A stretch of DNA of 64,000 nt, taken from positions 84,844-148,843 of the forward strand of contig PUDQ02000045.1 of the NCBI GenBank assembly GCA_002964805.2, read 5' to 3'. The DNA comes from Trametes villosa. Its lineage: Eukaryota > Basidiomycota > Agaricomycetes > Polyporales > Polyporaceae. Shown here one piece after another: positions 41,199 through 53,630 of the stretch (within the stretch, counting starts at the first letter, position 1; each line of letters opens with the position of its first letter). The notes beneath the pieces are model-generated. The model worked only from the letters and a program-made list of their open reading frames with translations, was not told the DNA's origin and made no database searches. The position numbers and the translations under genes were made by a program.

Positions 41199-43069
41199 GT
41201 TCGTGAGGGCCATAGTACGCCGGTTCTCGGCGCGGCTCACTGCGCGCTCCCAGACCAAGGTCTTATGCATGCGCCGTTTCGCCGCGCGCAGCTGTTGCGA
41301 GTCCGAGTGGCTGCGCGCGTCTTGAAAGAGCTCGATTGCGCGGGCGAGGCGGGCGCAGATGTTGTCGACGGAAGGGTTCCCCGCGTCCGGATCAGGCAGA
41401 ACGTCCCCGTCCATGTCAGCGACCCAGCGCAATGTACCGGTGATGTTCTCCGATGCCGTTTTGAGAAAACGCGGGTTGGGGTTGTCGGTCTGATCACGGA
41501 GGATCTCGATGGCGTGGGTAAGCGAGGTCTCGATCCGGTCAAGCTCGAGGTCCTCGATGTCGTCAAGCTGTAGTTCATACATGGGAAGTTAGCGTCAATA
41601 ATAACTACAAAATCAGGCAGCGCACCTCGTATCCGGCACCTCCACCTGCCCCAATTCGGAAAATACCATCGTGCCCAGTGGCAGGTGCATTCGCGCCGGC
41701 AGGGGACGATGAGATCTACATTCGGAGTTAGTAGCTCATCAAAGCACGGACGTTGTGCCGGACGCACCGATGAGGATCGGGTCCGGGAGCCGTCATCGAC
41801 CTCGGGGATATCCACATCAGAGTCTGACCGGTCTGGGGTGTGAGGGCGGGCAATGCTCCGCGGCACGATGGCCGAGCGCTTCGCGTGCATGCGCGCGATC
41901 CAATCGCCGTCGCGCATCTTCTCGGGGGGTTCGGCGATCTCGCCGTCGACTGGGACCGTGTAGAAGGGAGGTACGTGGTATCGGGTTGCCGTGGGCCACC
42001 AATCTGCTGAAGGATGGCCAATGGCTTGCACGAGATGCTTGCACAGGAGGTGTGAGTGATACTTTTGATTACTGCAGCTGCAAGTCCAGTTCCATACGTC
42101 CGTGTCGTACTCGCCTCTGATCGGGACCTTTTCGAGGCGCTCCCACGCTCGCTTCATTGCCTCCTGGGTGTACGATAGGGACGGGGCCTGGGACTTGTGG
42201 AAGCTTGTGATGATCTCACCGAGCGTTATGCGGTAGCGCGGGATCGCCTTCGTTACGATCGCATAGAGGGCGAGGTCCAGCGGCGGGCGGTTATACAGAT
42301 GTAGAACTAGACGTTTGATGCCGCGCCATAGAGACTCGACAATCATAGTCGTCCGCTTCCGAGGGATGGCTGCTTCGTAAGCCGAGCGCGCCCAGAGTTT
42401 CCAGCGAGATTTGCAGTACCAGGAGTTCCACAGATAAGCCCAGACCTCCACGAGGTTGTTCAGCTTGCAGTGCCGGTACATCTGCTTGACAGCATCGCGG
42501 TAGATGTCGTGCGCGGAACGCGGCTGTCCGTGACGTTCGGGTAAAAGCGAATGTTGGCATGCGTGCTTTGTGAACAGGCGCAGCAGGGGGATGCGGTGCG
42601 CAGGCGGGCAGAACTGGTATTCGTGGGAAGGCGCAGGCGGGCCGTGCTCTGACGGGAGGGTGGACGCATCGGGATCAACGTTGGCCGTGTCATGCCCGAT
42701 AATCTCAACCTCCCGTCGGAGATCATCTTCATCGTCTTCCCAGTCGAGTCCAGAGTCCGAAGCCCCGTCCCCCGGTTCTTCCTCAATCCAGTCATCCTCG
42801 AGAACCTCCCCTCGCCACTCCCGGTCGGCCCAATGGGTCCCGTCGTCACTACGATCGTCATCCACCGCGTCGGAGAGACCCACCCCGGAGATAGCAGACG
42901 GATTCGATTGGCCGGCACCCGAGTCTGCAAGATGGAAGTCGTCGGTGGAGACGGTATCATCCTCCTCGCCTCGGGCATTGCCAAGCGCCCTCGCGATCGC
43001 ATCGGGCGCGAGCTTGATCCGTGGCAGAGCGGGCGTGAGGACCTCGGGCCGCGGCTTGACACGCACGTG

Positions 43070-43639
43070 GGCTCGCCAGAAAGCCCTGTTCAGCCGCTTT
43101 CTGGGAAGCCCACACGCGCCCCGGGGCGACGCGAGACGGGCGAGATATTGCCCGGATCGCGTCGCCTGAGTGGGCCTACTTGTACACAGTATAGCGATGT
43201 TAGTACGCACCTTTTCAGTTCGCGCTATTGACACGAATTAAACCCTTTTGTAATGCGAACAAATAGGGCCATTTGCGAGGCGAATCGGAGGCGGAATGAG
43301 CGAGATACGGGGAGGGAGAGCTGCCTAGGGGAGGTGGGATGAGGGGAACCTGCCTAATTGGGGCGGTTCCCAGCCGAGAGCCAAAGCGCTCGTATTCCCG
43401 CGCCACCCGGGTGGCCGGAAGCTCGGATTGATGAGATTAGTGTGTTATCTACAAGAGATAAGAAGGGCCCGGGCTGATAAGCAGCCACCCGCCGAAATCG
43501 GCCGTATTAGGCAGGTGCCCGGGCTGCTAATAGGGCGGGAGGGCCGGAAAATGTTATAATAAAAGCCCTACGGTTCCTAATGTAATGCGCTCTGGGCTAT
43601 TAGACGGTACATGTTATATCAGAACTACCACAGCTGCTG
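43070..43639 (-). repeat. right terminal inverted repeat of the MULE
   Basis: Inverted copy of 37,503-38,060. Long stretches such as CCACCCGCCGAAATCGGC match base for base. Confidence 0.75.
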
Positions 43640-43647
43640 ATCTCAGC
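43640..43647. repeat. probable target site duplication ATCTCAGC, right copy of the MULE
   Basis: Matches 37,495-37,502. Confidence 0.6.
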
Positions 43648-46196
43648 CACTTCAGCACTAGCTCGGTTTAATTTGTTCTGGGCAGGTTCCCGCGTAGGCT
43701 CTTGCAGCTTTTTGCAGAGCCCGTCATAACACACCTCCGAGGCCAACAACATCGCTCGCCCGCATCCAAATTGAACGCCCCCGCACGCATGCGTGCACTC
43801 TCGAAACGCGCATATGCCCTTTGTGGTGCACATACAGTCGCGACGCGCTGCGCGCTGCGATACCCGAGATAACCCTCCGAGCACCAGCTGTTTCGTGGGT
43901 ATACTGCCCCAACCTTGTGCCATTGCGCTAACACTTTGCCATATAGATCCGCCACACGCTCTCGACGGGCTACCAAATCGCCGGGTTGGAGTGTGGTGCT
44001 CGAGGCATCGGTTCGCGAGATCGTTTCATGGACGTTCTGGTAAGCGACCATGTCTCGCCTGCCCGTGTCATAGCTCAAGCAAATTGTCAGCTACAGCGCC
44101 CAATTCGAAATGAAGCGAATGTTTCGAGCCACCCGCCGACCTCCTAGCCGTATCTACAGCTCAAAATGCGCCTCCATGGGCCGCCCTTTGGACATCTACA
44201 CATGCGACATCCCGAACATCAGCACCGCGACGCGCCACCTCCCAAACACGTATGATCGCACATCCGGGAGCCGGAACCCGCGCTCGCAGACCCCTGTACG
44301 TCGGGGTGCGCTCGTGTCACGCCAATGACACCCTCGGCGCTGCCCTTATCCTTCATGTTTCACCGGCACCCCGCTCCTCGACACATTCTCCGCCAGCCCT
44401 ACCCCTGTGGAAGCGCAGCGAAGACTTTGCGCTTCACGTCCAAACCGCGATTTCATGGGCGCCAGGTAAGCGCTCACGCTCGTGCACACGCCGGTTCGCG
44501 GATCGCTCACGCAGCTTGCAGATGCGGCGTCGCAGACTCAAACGTTCAGCTCCCCGTACCTGCCGCAGCGGGTGGTGTGCATCCCGGTGCCGGGCGGTGG
44601 GGTGCATTCTCACGCACGAGGGGCAACTAGGACTCGGAAGGCGGCCCTGCGGACACGTACATCCACCACCGAGCTTCAATCTCCGCGCGCATCCGATGGC
44701 CCGTACGGTGCGGTCAGGTGCAGGAGCGCTCCGTACGTTGGTCTACTAGGACGCCCTGCGCGCCCAGATGCGCGCGAGAACTCTCGTCCCGCACGCATCC
44801 CGCTCGCGCCGGCGTTCAAAACGCGACACACCGCTTCTCGAGCCACCTCGGCCTGGCCCTCTGCGTGGGAGTGTACGGCTACGAATTCCGTTTCTGCGGC
44901 CGAGGCGCAACTTTTCGGGCGAGGGGGCAGGCGTCCTCCGTCACTCTCCGGTGGTAGGTTGCGCTACTTGCGCACGACTCTGCTGTGACTGAGGCGGTGG
45001 GCTTCTTGCACCTGCCGCTATATGTAAAGTGTGTCTCAGCGCCGGCGAGAAACATTTGTTCTTGGCTCCAAAACACGGTTTCATGGGGTGCGAACATCCG
45101 CCCGCGCGCCCTGCGCCCCGCCGCTGGCTGGTTACAATTCGACGCGCGCAGGTGAGTACACCTCCCCGCGCCCTGCATCGTACGTTTGCGAGCCCCGCCT
45201 CGTTGTGCATGTATGATCCACCCGTACCGCTCCCAGAAGAACGGATCGAGGCCGCTGTCGTGCGGTGGCTTAACATGTGCTCGCGCCTCTCGAGCGGGTA
45301 CGCCCGCAATATTCCAGGCAAATTGTCCATGCCAGCCCCGAGAGTGGTGCGTGCCATATGGCCCCTGAATGGTAACGGTGAGTACGCGCACCCTGACAAG
45401 ATTGATCAGCATGTTTCACAATAGTAACGAGCTTGTTTTCTCGTTTATAGCTACACTGAGTTTTCAAGCGACACGCTCCCGACTGCAAAGCATGGAGTGC
45501 ACGACCGGAAGGAGGGTGGCCGGAGGGGCCATGATCGTTGAGATTGAGGTAGTAACCGCGCGGGCACCGATACCGTGATGCGTGGCAGCGCGTAGCTAAA
45601 GGTGTCTACAAGGTACGCAATAACATTTCGTCACGCCTCTCATCGGGGACTCTCACTGTTCGCATACTTCAAGCTCACTTCAAGCTGCAGGTATCATTCA
45701 GAAACAGCTCTACACGCTGCGGAGGATGCCCTCCCTCGTCGGCCATAGTTAACAAGTGACCCGGACACGTATACGCTCAGAGCCGACCTGTAGCATCCTG
45801 TAAGTTCATCGCGTCTCGCGTGTTTGATAAGAGCAAGACGCTTCGCGGTGTGCGTCCGATGTGAGCATGCTCCCTGACACTTACTAGGTGACATCATGCA
45901 TGTCCATGAGCAGTATGGCGTGGTGAAGGCTGCCAAATTCAGGGCTAGCCATCCGCTTGCGAGACCGCAAGCACAACGAGCCCGCTCTCAGGGCATATGA
46001 GTAGCTCTACCGAGTCGCCTGAGTAGGCACTTGCCGCTGACGGGCCTAAGTATGTGTATGTCCACCGCGCCTGCTCTGCTGGATTCGACTGGATTGCTGG
46101 CCGCGAGCTGGGATATTAGTTGATCAGGTCTGACACATCTCACACGCTCGACTGCTGAGCTGGAGTGATCTGGAATATTACTGGAGATGACTGGAC
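43648..46196. other. no gene assigned; decayed region
   Basis: Several medium ORFs overlap on both strands but show no recognisable domain. Two places (about 44,430-44,475 and 45,050-45,100) share the residues KPRFHG/KTRFHG in similar context and are followed by GTAAGC or GTGAGT, so they may be exons of an old duplicated gene. Near 46,080-46,200 the DNA repeats CTGGA-like words. I cannot name any function. Confidence 0.3.
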
Positions 46197-49100
46197 ATGG
46201 TTGTGAAACTGAGCAGAGGCGTCCAGGCGCCCCAGACGCCGCCAGTAAGGGCCAGGACCAATCAGGACGGTCCAGGAAAACCTTGTGTTTTACTGATGTA
46301 CATCTGTAAAGCCGGACGGATCGACCTTACAGAACCAATGGGCCTACAACTAGGCACCAAAGGCAGTCGCACAAAGATCAATTTCGGCGCACAAGCTGAA
46401 ATTGCTATAGGACCAGTGCTACAACAGCACTACTTTGATGTAGTGGACATCAATAAATACGATGCCATACTCGGCACCGTATTCTGTCGACAGCACAATA
46501 TAGTGCTCGACTTTGGGGAGGATCGAGTATGGGTAGGCGGGAAGAGCATTCCACTCTTCCACAATGCGCCTCAGGAGATCAAGCCACGCCCTGCACATTA
46601 GCAGAGCATGGCTGAGTCCACAAAAGCGGAGCCCTCCCACACTCGCTATGCTAAGACCACAGTGTCTCCGGAAGGGGGAGGGAACGGCGATGAAGCCGTG
46701 AATCCACCGGTTAGACACCAAGGGAGAGCACGAAATAGTGTTCCCCCCAATATAGCTGAGCAATTTTTGCCCAGTCTACATTCATCGAAAGGAGTGATAC
46801 GTGATAGATTCGGTTTCAAAGACCCCTTAGGGATCAACAAACTCCTAGATCACATTGCGAAAGAGCAATGGGATGATGAGCAAATCCGAGGCACTCACGT
46901 CGGATTTGTGATCGACGAAGAAGAAGAGGAGCTTAATGCTCTTCAAGACAAGTGGTACAAGGAGACGGAGGACATTATGCGTCCTGCGCCTGACAGTTTA
47001 CCTCCATATCGAGAGGTGAACCACAAAATACCACTAATAGACGAGAAGAAGATCTACCGGTATCACCTTCCGCGATGTGCGGAGGCGATAAAGGGCGAGC
47101 TTCTATCGAAAATCAACCGCTATGTAAAAGCGGGTTGGTGGAGACCGGAAACAGTCTCCCAGGCCGCACCATTATTGTGCGTAGCCAAGAAGAATGGCAA
47201 ACTGCGAACAGTTATCGACGCGAGACAGCGTAACGATAATACGGTTCATGATCTTATGCCCTTTCCGGACCAAGATCAAATACGAATGGATGTTGCTCGA
47301 GCGAAATACCGCTCGAAGATAGACCTATCTGATGCGTACGAACAAGTACGCATCGTAGCTGAAGACATATGGAAGACTGCTTTCGCCACGCCGTTTGGGA
47401 TGTTTGTGAGCGAAGTAATGCAGCAGGGCGATACGAATGCCCCATCAACCTTTCAAAGGTTGATGACGACCATATTCCGCGAATACATCGGACGATTCGT
47501 CCATGTATATTTAGACGACATATTTGTGTTCTCCGATACCAAAGAAGAGCACGAAGAGCACTTGCGGCTCGTCTTCGATGCGCTCCGCAAGGCGAAGTTG
47601 TTCTTGAGCAAGTCGAAATGCGACCTGTTCTCCAAGGATTTGGACCATCTCGGTCACCGAATAGATGACCGAGGCCTTCATGCCGATACCGACAAAATGA
47701 GTCGCATACGGAACTGGAGAACCCCACGGTCGTATAACGAAGTCCAGAGATTTCTGGGCCTCGTTAACTACCTGGCGCATTTCTTGCCGGATATATCGGT
47801 GTATACCTCACCACTATCCGACATGGTACACAACGACAGGCCGTTTGTATGGCGATCGTTGCACGATAAATGCTTCGAGTCGATAAAGGCTCTGGCATGT
47901 AAGGTCCCAATATTGAGACCTATCGACCCACGCAGACCTGAGCCTATCTGGCTCATTTGCGATGCATCAATCTTCAGCATTGGGACGCTCTACGGACAAG
48001 GCGAGAGCTGGGAAACCTGTCGCCCGGCTGGATTTCTCTCAAAGAAATTCACCAGCGCGCAATGGGCCTACCACACCTATGAGCAAGAAGCCCTTGCCAT
48101 AATGGAAGGACTCCTCAAATGGGAGGACAAGCTCCTGGGCCGTGACATTCGAATCGTCACTGACCATAAGGTTCTCGAGTTCATGAAGGGCGTAGCGAAC
48201 CCCAATCGCCGTCAGATTCGATGGTACAAATATCTAGCCAGATTCGACTACGATATTACATATATCCCCGGGCGACTCAACAAGGTGGCCGACTGTTTGT
48301 CGCGCTACCACGAGAACGACCACACCGATGATATAGTCCCAGACTATGACATCGTGAACGCGGACGTTCAGCTGGATCCCGAGGGCGATGACCTGCCCCA
48401 AACACGACTATTGGAGCTTTGGGCTGCTCGTGTTACTCGTCAGTCCGAACGGCTCAAGGAAAAGCGCGATCGGGTTCCTACTGAAATAGTAGAAGACCGA
48501 GTGGTTGAAGCCGCCAATTATCCAGCAGCTCAACCGACCGGACCACCGCAAATCCGACCCTCTATTGAAGAGGATAATCCTACGGTGGCTGAATCGCTCA
48601 CCGCAGGACCGCCTTTACGTCCGGATCTTGCCCGCGAGGAGGGGTATTTGAAGGCTATCCGTGAAGGATACCCTCGGGACAGTACCTTTAGCAAAGTACT
48701 GTCCAACCCTTCCCACTACCACATGTTCGCCGTGAAAGACGGGCTCGTGTATACCAAGAATCGAGCGGAGGAGGAAGTATTATGTCTTCCTCGTGCGCTG
48801 TTCCATAAACGATCCATAGTCGAATTGGCTATGGATCGAGCGCACACTACACTGGGCCACTTAGGGCCTTAGCGCACCTCGGAGTATTTGCGCCGATGGT
48901 TCTGGTGGCCCACTCTTCGTAAAGATGTCGACAAGTTCTGTTTGACGTGCGGCATATGCCACTCCGCCAAGACATCCACGAAGCTTCCCACCGGCCTCCT
49001 GCACAATCTCCTGATCGCGACCATTCCAAGGACCTCATTGTCCATGGATTTCGTGGGGCCTTTTCCGCGGTCTCACGGATACGACTACATATGGGTAGTC

Positions 49101-50159
49101 GTATGTCGACTCATCTCAATGGTTCACCTCATCCCTGTTCGCACTACCGATACCGCGGCAGACCTATCATTAGTCTATCTCCGCGAGGTAGTACGACTGC
49201 ACGGGATCCCTAAATCCATCGTCTCGGATCGCGACAGCAAGTTCACGTCAAAATTTTGGCGTGAACTCCACCGACTAATGGGTGCCAAACTGTTAATGTC
49301 CACCTCATTCCACCCGCAAACGGATGGCCTGAGCGAACGCACCATACGGTCGGTATCCCAGATCCTACGCGCCATAGTCTCGCCCAATCAGCTCGATTGG
49401 TACGAGAAACTACCCCTAGCTGAGTTCGCAATGAACTCCGCTACGAGCTCGACTACTGGCTTTGCACCGTTCGAGCTCAATTACGGCTATTTACCCCGCT
49501 CGATGAACGGTATTAAAACCGAATCACCATTCCATGGTGTACGCGAATTCGCGCAGCGAGCCAAGGCAAATCTTGAGGCAGCACACGACGCCATTATCGA
49601 CGCGCGTGTGTCTCAAACGCACTGTGCCAATAAGCATAGGCAAGAAGAGCCCGAGTTCGAAGTGGGCGACATGGCTTACCTGTCCACTAAGAACCTAGCC
49701 ATTTCTAAGGGACGAGCCAGGAAACTCGTACCTAAGTACATTGGACCGTACAAGGTAGTCGAATGCATTCCGCACACGTCCAATTACATCTTGGACCTGC
49801 CCGCGGAATTGCGGGACAGGCGCATTCATCCGAGGTTTCATGTCTCGCTTTTACGGCGGCATGAACCCAATGACAACGCTGTGTTCCCACATCGGGAAGC
49901 ACAGGCTTTCTACGACTTCGGACAGCCGGACGAGACCGAGTGGCTTGTGGACGAGATAGTCGGACACAAGTGGAATGGCAATAAATGCCAATTCCATGTG
50001 CGATGGACTCTGGGCGACCATACTTGGGAGCCTTACGATCATTGTAAGGACCTGGTAGCACTCGATGAGTACTGCCAGCTTATGGGGGCCCGAGACTGGC
50101 GAGCGTTACCGAGGAAAGACAAGGCTACGGCAACAATAGCCGTAGCCCGAGAGCCTTGA
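46197..50159 (+). pseudogene. pol: chromovirus protease remnant and Pol with a nonsense codon
   Basis: The first ORF (46,197-46,601) holds only the C-terminal half of the aspartic protease (LGTKGSRTKINFGAQ, YDAILGTVF); the DSG active site is lost. A TAG at 46,599-46,601 is followed in the same frame by CAG AGC and the ATG at 46,608. Pol then shows reverse transcriptase (KIDLSDAYEQVRI, YLDDIF near 47,510), RNase H (LICDASIF, TDHKVLEFM), the integrase zinc finger and DDE core (SMDFVGPF, VSDRDSKFTS, then the Glu of LSERTIRS) and a chromodomain (EWLVDEIVGHKW, FHVRWTLGDHTWEP). At 48,870-48,872 a TAG replaces the CAG found at this place in the other element; the frame stays open on both sides. The copy is inactive unless that stop is read through. 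Confidence 0.88.
46599..46604 (+). promoter_or_regulatory. in-frame stop UAG CAG between protease and Pol
   Basis: As in the other chromovirus, protease and Pol share one frame and are separated by a single stop. Here it is UAG followed by CAG AGC. This resembles the CAR start of the tobamovirus type of leaky context but does not match all of it. Confidence 0.45.
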
Positions 50160-50303
50160 GCCCGACCGTAATGGTCGAGCTCAAGTGCCAGTCCGAACTA
50201 TTCGGACGGAGTAAGCGCGAGCACAGCCACCGTCCGGGCCGATCCCAATAATCGAGATCGGCCAGAACGGTCACGAGACCAGAGGACGCGACGCGACACG
50301 CGA

Positions 50304-52987
50304 TTGAAAGTCAATTGGAGCTCCGATTCGGAAGCGCCCGCCGACCCTAGCGGACTTGGCGAGACTTGCCAGCTCGCGCGTCGTAGCCCTCCTCTTCGCT
50401 CTCACTCTCGCACTCGCACACCACCCTCTCGCTCACCCCCGCTCGACCTCGCCAACGACCCCATGGACCCAAACCAGCAAGCTCAAGGCTCCGCGCCGCC
50501 CACGTCCCAAGTCCCCGCGTCCACGACCGAAATGGTCCTGGACGCTCATCCGCCACAACCGGCGCAACAGCCACCTGCAATGCCCCAGAACCCCCCTCAC
50601 GACGTGCAGGCCGTCCAAATGGGCGTGCCTGCGCCAGGCACTGCATCTTATTCGATGCAGGGCATGTATTCCGCACAGCTGCCGCCCCAAGTGCAGCAGC
50701 TGTTCCAACGGCAACAACCACGCCAGGCCATGATGCCCCCGAATCCGTTCGGGTACGCATCGACGTACGGCTGGTCGCCGGAGCAGCCGTTGGGCATCCC
50801 TTATGGGAACCCTGCGGCTCTCAACCGTGCGCCTCAATCGGCGTACGGTTTGTCAAGTGTACCGACACCCGTCTCGACGATGCCCGGCATGCCCCCGCTC
50901 ATGCCCCTCAACCACATGAGCTGGGGTCCGGTGCCCAATCAGTTGTTGCTGGTTGCTCACACGGCCCAATGTCCGCTGTGTGAGGAGTTCGTGCGGCACT
51001 ACGTTGCCGCACAGAACGAATCGTCGTTCCGGGACGCGCAGTCGAGCGTTCAAGCTCAACTGCAGTCTCGGTTCTGGCAGTACTTCCAGGAGCATCAACG
51101 CTCCGAAGGGGGAGGAACCGCGGCCGAGCGCGCGATAGAGCGCAAAGAGCATACTCGGAGAATGCAGGAGCTTTCGTCGCAATTGACGGAAGCTCGACGA
51201 CAGGGCACCGAGAACAACGACCGCATGGAGCGGTATCGACGGGAGCGGAATACTGCTACCCAGCAGCTCGAGCAGGCCCGCGACGACAACTCGCGGTTGA
51301 AAGAGCAGCTGAAGCAGGCCAACCGGCAGCTGCGAAGCTGCCCGAGGACTTATGATAGGCCTCGGGATGCACGCGAAGCCAGCCCTCGTCGACAAGAAGA
51401 CCGAGGCCAGGCGTCAGTATCGACGTCGGGCCCCTCTCGCCGCCCGTATTCGCCGCAACAAGGGCCGTCGCGTCGTGCAACCTCCCCACCACGAAGGGCG
51501 AGGACGCCGCCTCGTGCTCGGTCACCTTCTCGCTCCACAAACCCGCCACCGCGTGAGTCCGTAACAGGCTCCGCGTCCGCGTCTGCATCCGCGACGACGC
51601 AGCCCATTGCTGGCCCGTCGTCGTCGCCCAACGCGCCTCGGGTGTCATTACCGGCCCCCGAGCGAGAACATCCCATGGTCGACTGGGAGAACAGCTCGGA
51701 TGATGAAGACGACTTCGACGAGAGTCGTTTCAAACGGCTCAAGGATTGTACCATTAGCCGGTACAATCGTCGAGGTTTGCCCATCCCCGCGTCTGTCACC
51801 CAGACCCAGCCGACGGTGCTGTTGCCCAGTGGGTGGCAGCAACCCGATCGCCAAATCCCTGGCTGGCCCCATCACCTCCTCGCGTTGCCGGCCAATACCG
51901 ACCCGCAACGTGCGAATCACTGGTACAATTTTGTACCAGTGACCGAAGCTCAAGCGCGGTCCCTCATGGACGCCGCCGCTACCGACATGGGCGAGGCGCG
52001 CCACCGGATCCAGCACCTGCTGGCGCAGGTCAATGACAATCCCGCCTACACCAGCATGCGCGGGCTTCGGGTTCTCGCCGATTCATGGCGGAACCCCGAC
52101 AAGCCTCCCCATCTCGCCACCATTGGCCACTCCACCGCGTACACCCCGCCCGGCCTCGTGCCTATGCACACGGGTCACTTGCCGATCCTGTCAAGCTGGC
52201 TGCGACCTCAGCCCCGGACTCGTGCCCGTCAAGGACGTCGTCCCCAACCCCGGTACGACGCGCCCGCAACCGAGCTCAGGGATTGGTTCGCGTTGTAGTA
52301 CTGTACCACGACCGAACCCCTCCGTGGATGATTGTTGACGGCTCCGGCCGTCCTCAACTCACCCACGTCGAGTTCCATCGGATGGCTCGGTTGCCGCTTC
52401 GGCGCGGCACCGAGCCCGAATCTCGAGGATGTTGGATCGTCATGGCCAACACACTATTTTCAGTGCGCGGGCTGTATCGCAACATCGTCCAACGCGGCGG
52501 ATACCCCGTCAATACCGACGGGGGCTCTACCACCTACCCCGGTAGCTTCACCGAAGACGCGCTCTCGCTCTTCCACGTCGCGCGATGGTACGCCCAAATC
52601 GGCGTCACTTTCGAATGGGCCGACGAGCACCAAGTCGCGGTGTATCGGTCGCACACCAGGCAACAGGGCATGATGCCTGACGACCGTGACCTCGTATTCA
52701 CGGGTGTCCGCAGTATCGCGGACGTCCCCACAGTACCCACTCTGGAGGCGTTGGGAGTGATACCTCCTGCGCCTCCCTCCACCAACGCATCCACCCCCAA
52801 CGACCCTCCGCCTAACGACGAGATGGACGTTGAGCCGGCGGTGCAGTCTTCCACGGCTGCATCCGCTGAAGATCCCGAGCCTCCCGCCGTCTCCAACGAC
52901 AACGAGGAGGCTCGTCAAGAACCTCGAGAGGACTCTGGGGCAAATGCTCCCCCGCCTAACGACACGAACGAGGACATGGAGACTTAA
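50304..52987 (+). pseudogene. chromovirus ORF3, coiled-coil protein, split over two frames
   Basis: The first frame (stop 52,296-52,298) begins MKVNWSSDSEAPADP, or more likely MDPNQQAQGSAPPTS at 50,463. It has a proline- and glutamine-rich N-terminus, a short LLLVAHTAQCPLCEEFV segment, a coiled coil (about 51,130-51,340: RRMQELSSQLTEARRQGTE, RLKEQLKQANRQL), a serine/arginine-rich linker and NHWYNFVPVTEAQARSLM. The second frame carries the conserved C-terminal region (about 52,290-52,720): VVLYHDRTPPWMIVD, TLFSVRGLYRNIVQRGGYP, LSLFHVARWYAQIGVTF, then an acidic tail. The order and motifs match ORF3 of the intact element. The change of frame lies near 52,290 (GCGTTGTAGTACTG); a mutation is most likely, though a programmed shift cannot be excluded. 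No signal peptide or membrane segment is visible. Confidence 0.7.
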
Positions 52988-53323
52988 TCGTCTCCATGTA
53001 CGTTAGTGATCCTCCGAGACCACCCCACAGCCATGCCAGCTGTTCGGGCTTACCACCATACGGCATGCTCGCTGCTACTATTCGCAGCCAGAGGGAGTCA
53101 CTATTACCGTGACTTCCTTCGTAATCTCTCTTCCTCTGCCTCCGGGCCGCACGATACCTCGTCGAGTATCGTCGTGTACATCCAGACGATGCTGCTATCA
53201 TTGCAGCACCTCGAGCTCACCTAACGCCCCGGTGATGTCTTGTAATTAGGGCGTACTGGCCACTATTGGTTGTGGCCCCCCACCTTACTCTAATAATTAT
53301 TATTTCGCCCCGTACACGGGTCT

Positions 53324-53335
53324 GGAGGGGGAGAG
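53324..53335 (+). other. polypurine tract of the truncated chromovirus
   Basis: GGAGGGGGAGAG stands directly before the TGTGAGG start of the LTR. Confidence 0.65.
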
Positions 53336-53630
53336 TGTGAGGAGTGCGCAATATAGCGCGCTCCTCGTATCGTACATCACCAACGGATGCACTTATGCGT
53401 GCATCCGTCTGGCGTAGTATTACCTGCGCGCGCATTATCGCGCGCGCTTATACCTTTGTATCTAATCTACGTGTACGGCCCCGGGTATTCGGACCCCGGG
53501 TGCCTGGTGGGGCAAGTCCTTTGCACACCCCCACCATCCCCCCAGGAGTACGCCGAGCTAATACGAGCCCGGTCCAGTACACCCGAGGGAATACGGGCCG
53601 CAAAGGCACCCCACTGTGAGCTTTTACACT
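53336..53630 (+). repeat. 3' LTR of the truncated chromovirus, right end uncertain
   Basis: The start follows the polypurine tract and begins TG. The first 80 bases contain two inverted motifs (GAGTGCGCAATATAGCGCGCTC and a GATGCAC...GTGCATC pair) that could fold. Without a partner LTR the end is a guess. Confidence 0.5.

Larger units (their letters stand above)
39136..43234 (-). pseudogene. MULE transposase C-terminal region with SWIM zinc finger, interrupted by a copia element
   Basis: The long minus-strand ORF from 43,234 encodes an acidic N-terminal region (about residues 90-180), then the part that in MULE transposases follows the DDE core: EYQFCPPAHRIPLLRLFTKH, a VEVWAYLWNSWYCKSRWKLW block and RTTMIVESLWRGIKR. 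A SWIM zinc finger stands near residue 390 (CSCSNQKYHSHLLCKH). A last exon in another frame (41,582 downward, YELQLDDIEDLELDRIE) needs an intron I could not place exactly. The DDE catalytic domain is missing. The first residues lie inside the inverted repeat. The copia element at 39,187-41,193 sits within the final codons; across it the frame ends at 39,136. The truncated protein could still bind DNA but not catalyse transposition. Confidence 0.6.
37503..43639. mobile_element. MULE-type DNA transposon with long terminal inverted repeats
   Basis: The ends are inverted copies over roughly 0.56 kb (37,503 to about 38,060 and about 43,070 to 43,639), sharing AGCTGTGGTAGTT near the outer edge and long perfect stretches inside, with one larger difference around 37,870-37,960. 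An 8-bp duplication flanks it. Inside is a transposase-derived gene on the minus strand with a SWIM zinc finger. A 2-kb copia-type element is nested at 39,187-41,193; without it the element is about 4.1 kb. The DDE domain expected upstream of the SWIM finger is absent, so the element is probably non-autonomous. Confidence 0.75.
46197..53630 (+). mobile_element. 5'-truncated Ty3 chromovirus
   Basis: This is a second chromovirus on the plus strand, related to the one at 17.9-28.3 kb but clearly diverged. It starts inside the protease, so the 5' LTR, leader, gag and protease active site are missing. Pol is present with one nonsense codon. ORF3 follows, split over two frames. A polypurine tract and the start of a 3' LTR (TGTGAGGAGTG, from 53,336) close it. 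The right border is a guess (a TTTTACA near 53,630), because there is no second LTR to compare with. Confidence 0.75.

Noticed and set aside
44252..45424. Several overlapping ORFs as genes
   Set aside because: They overlap on both strands, have no known motif and show GC-driven composition. Possible old exons are mentioned in the region note only.
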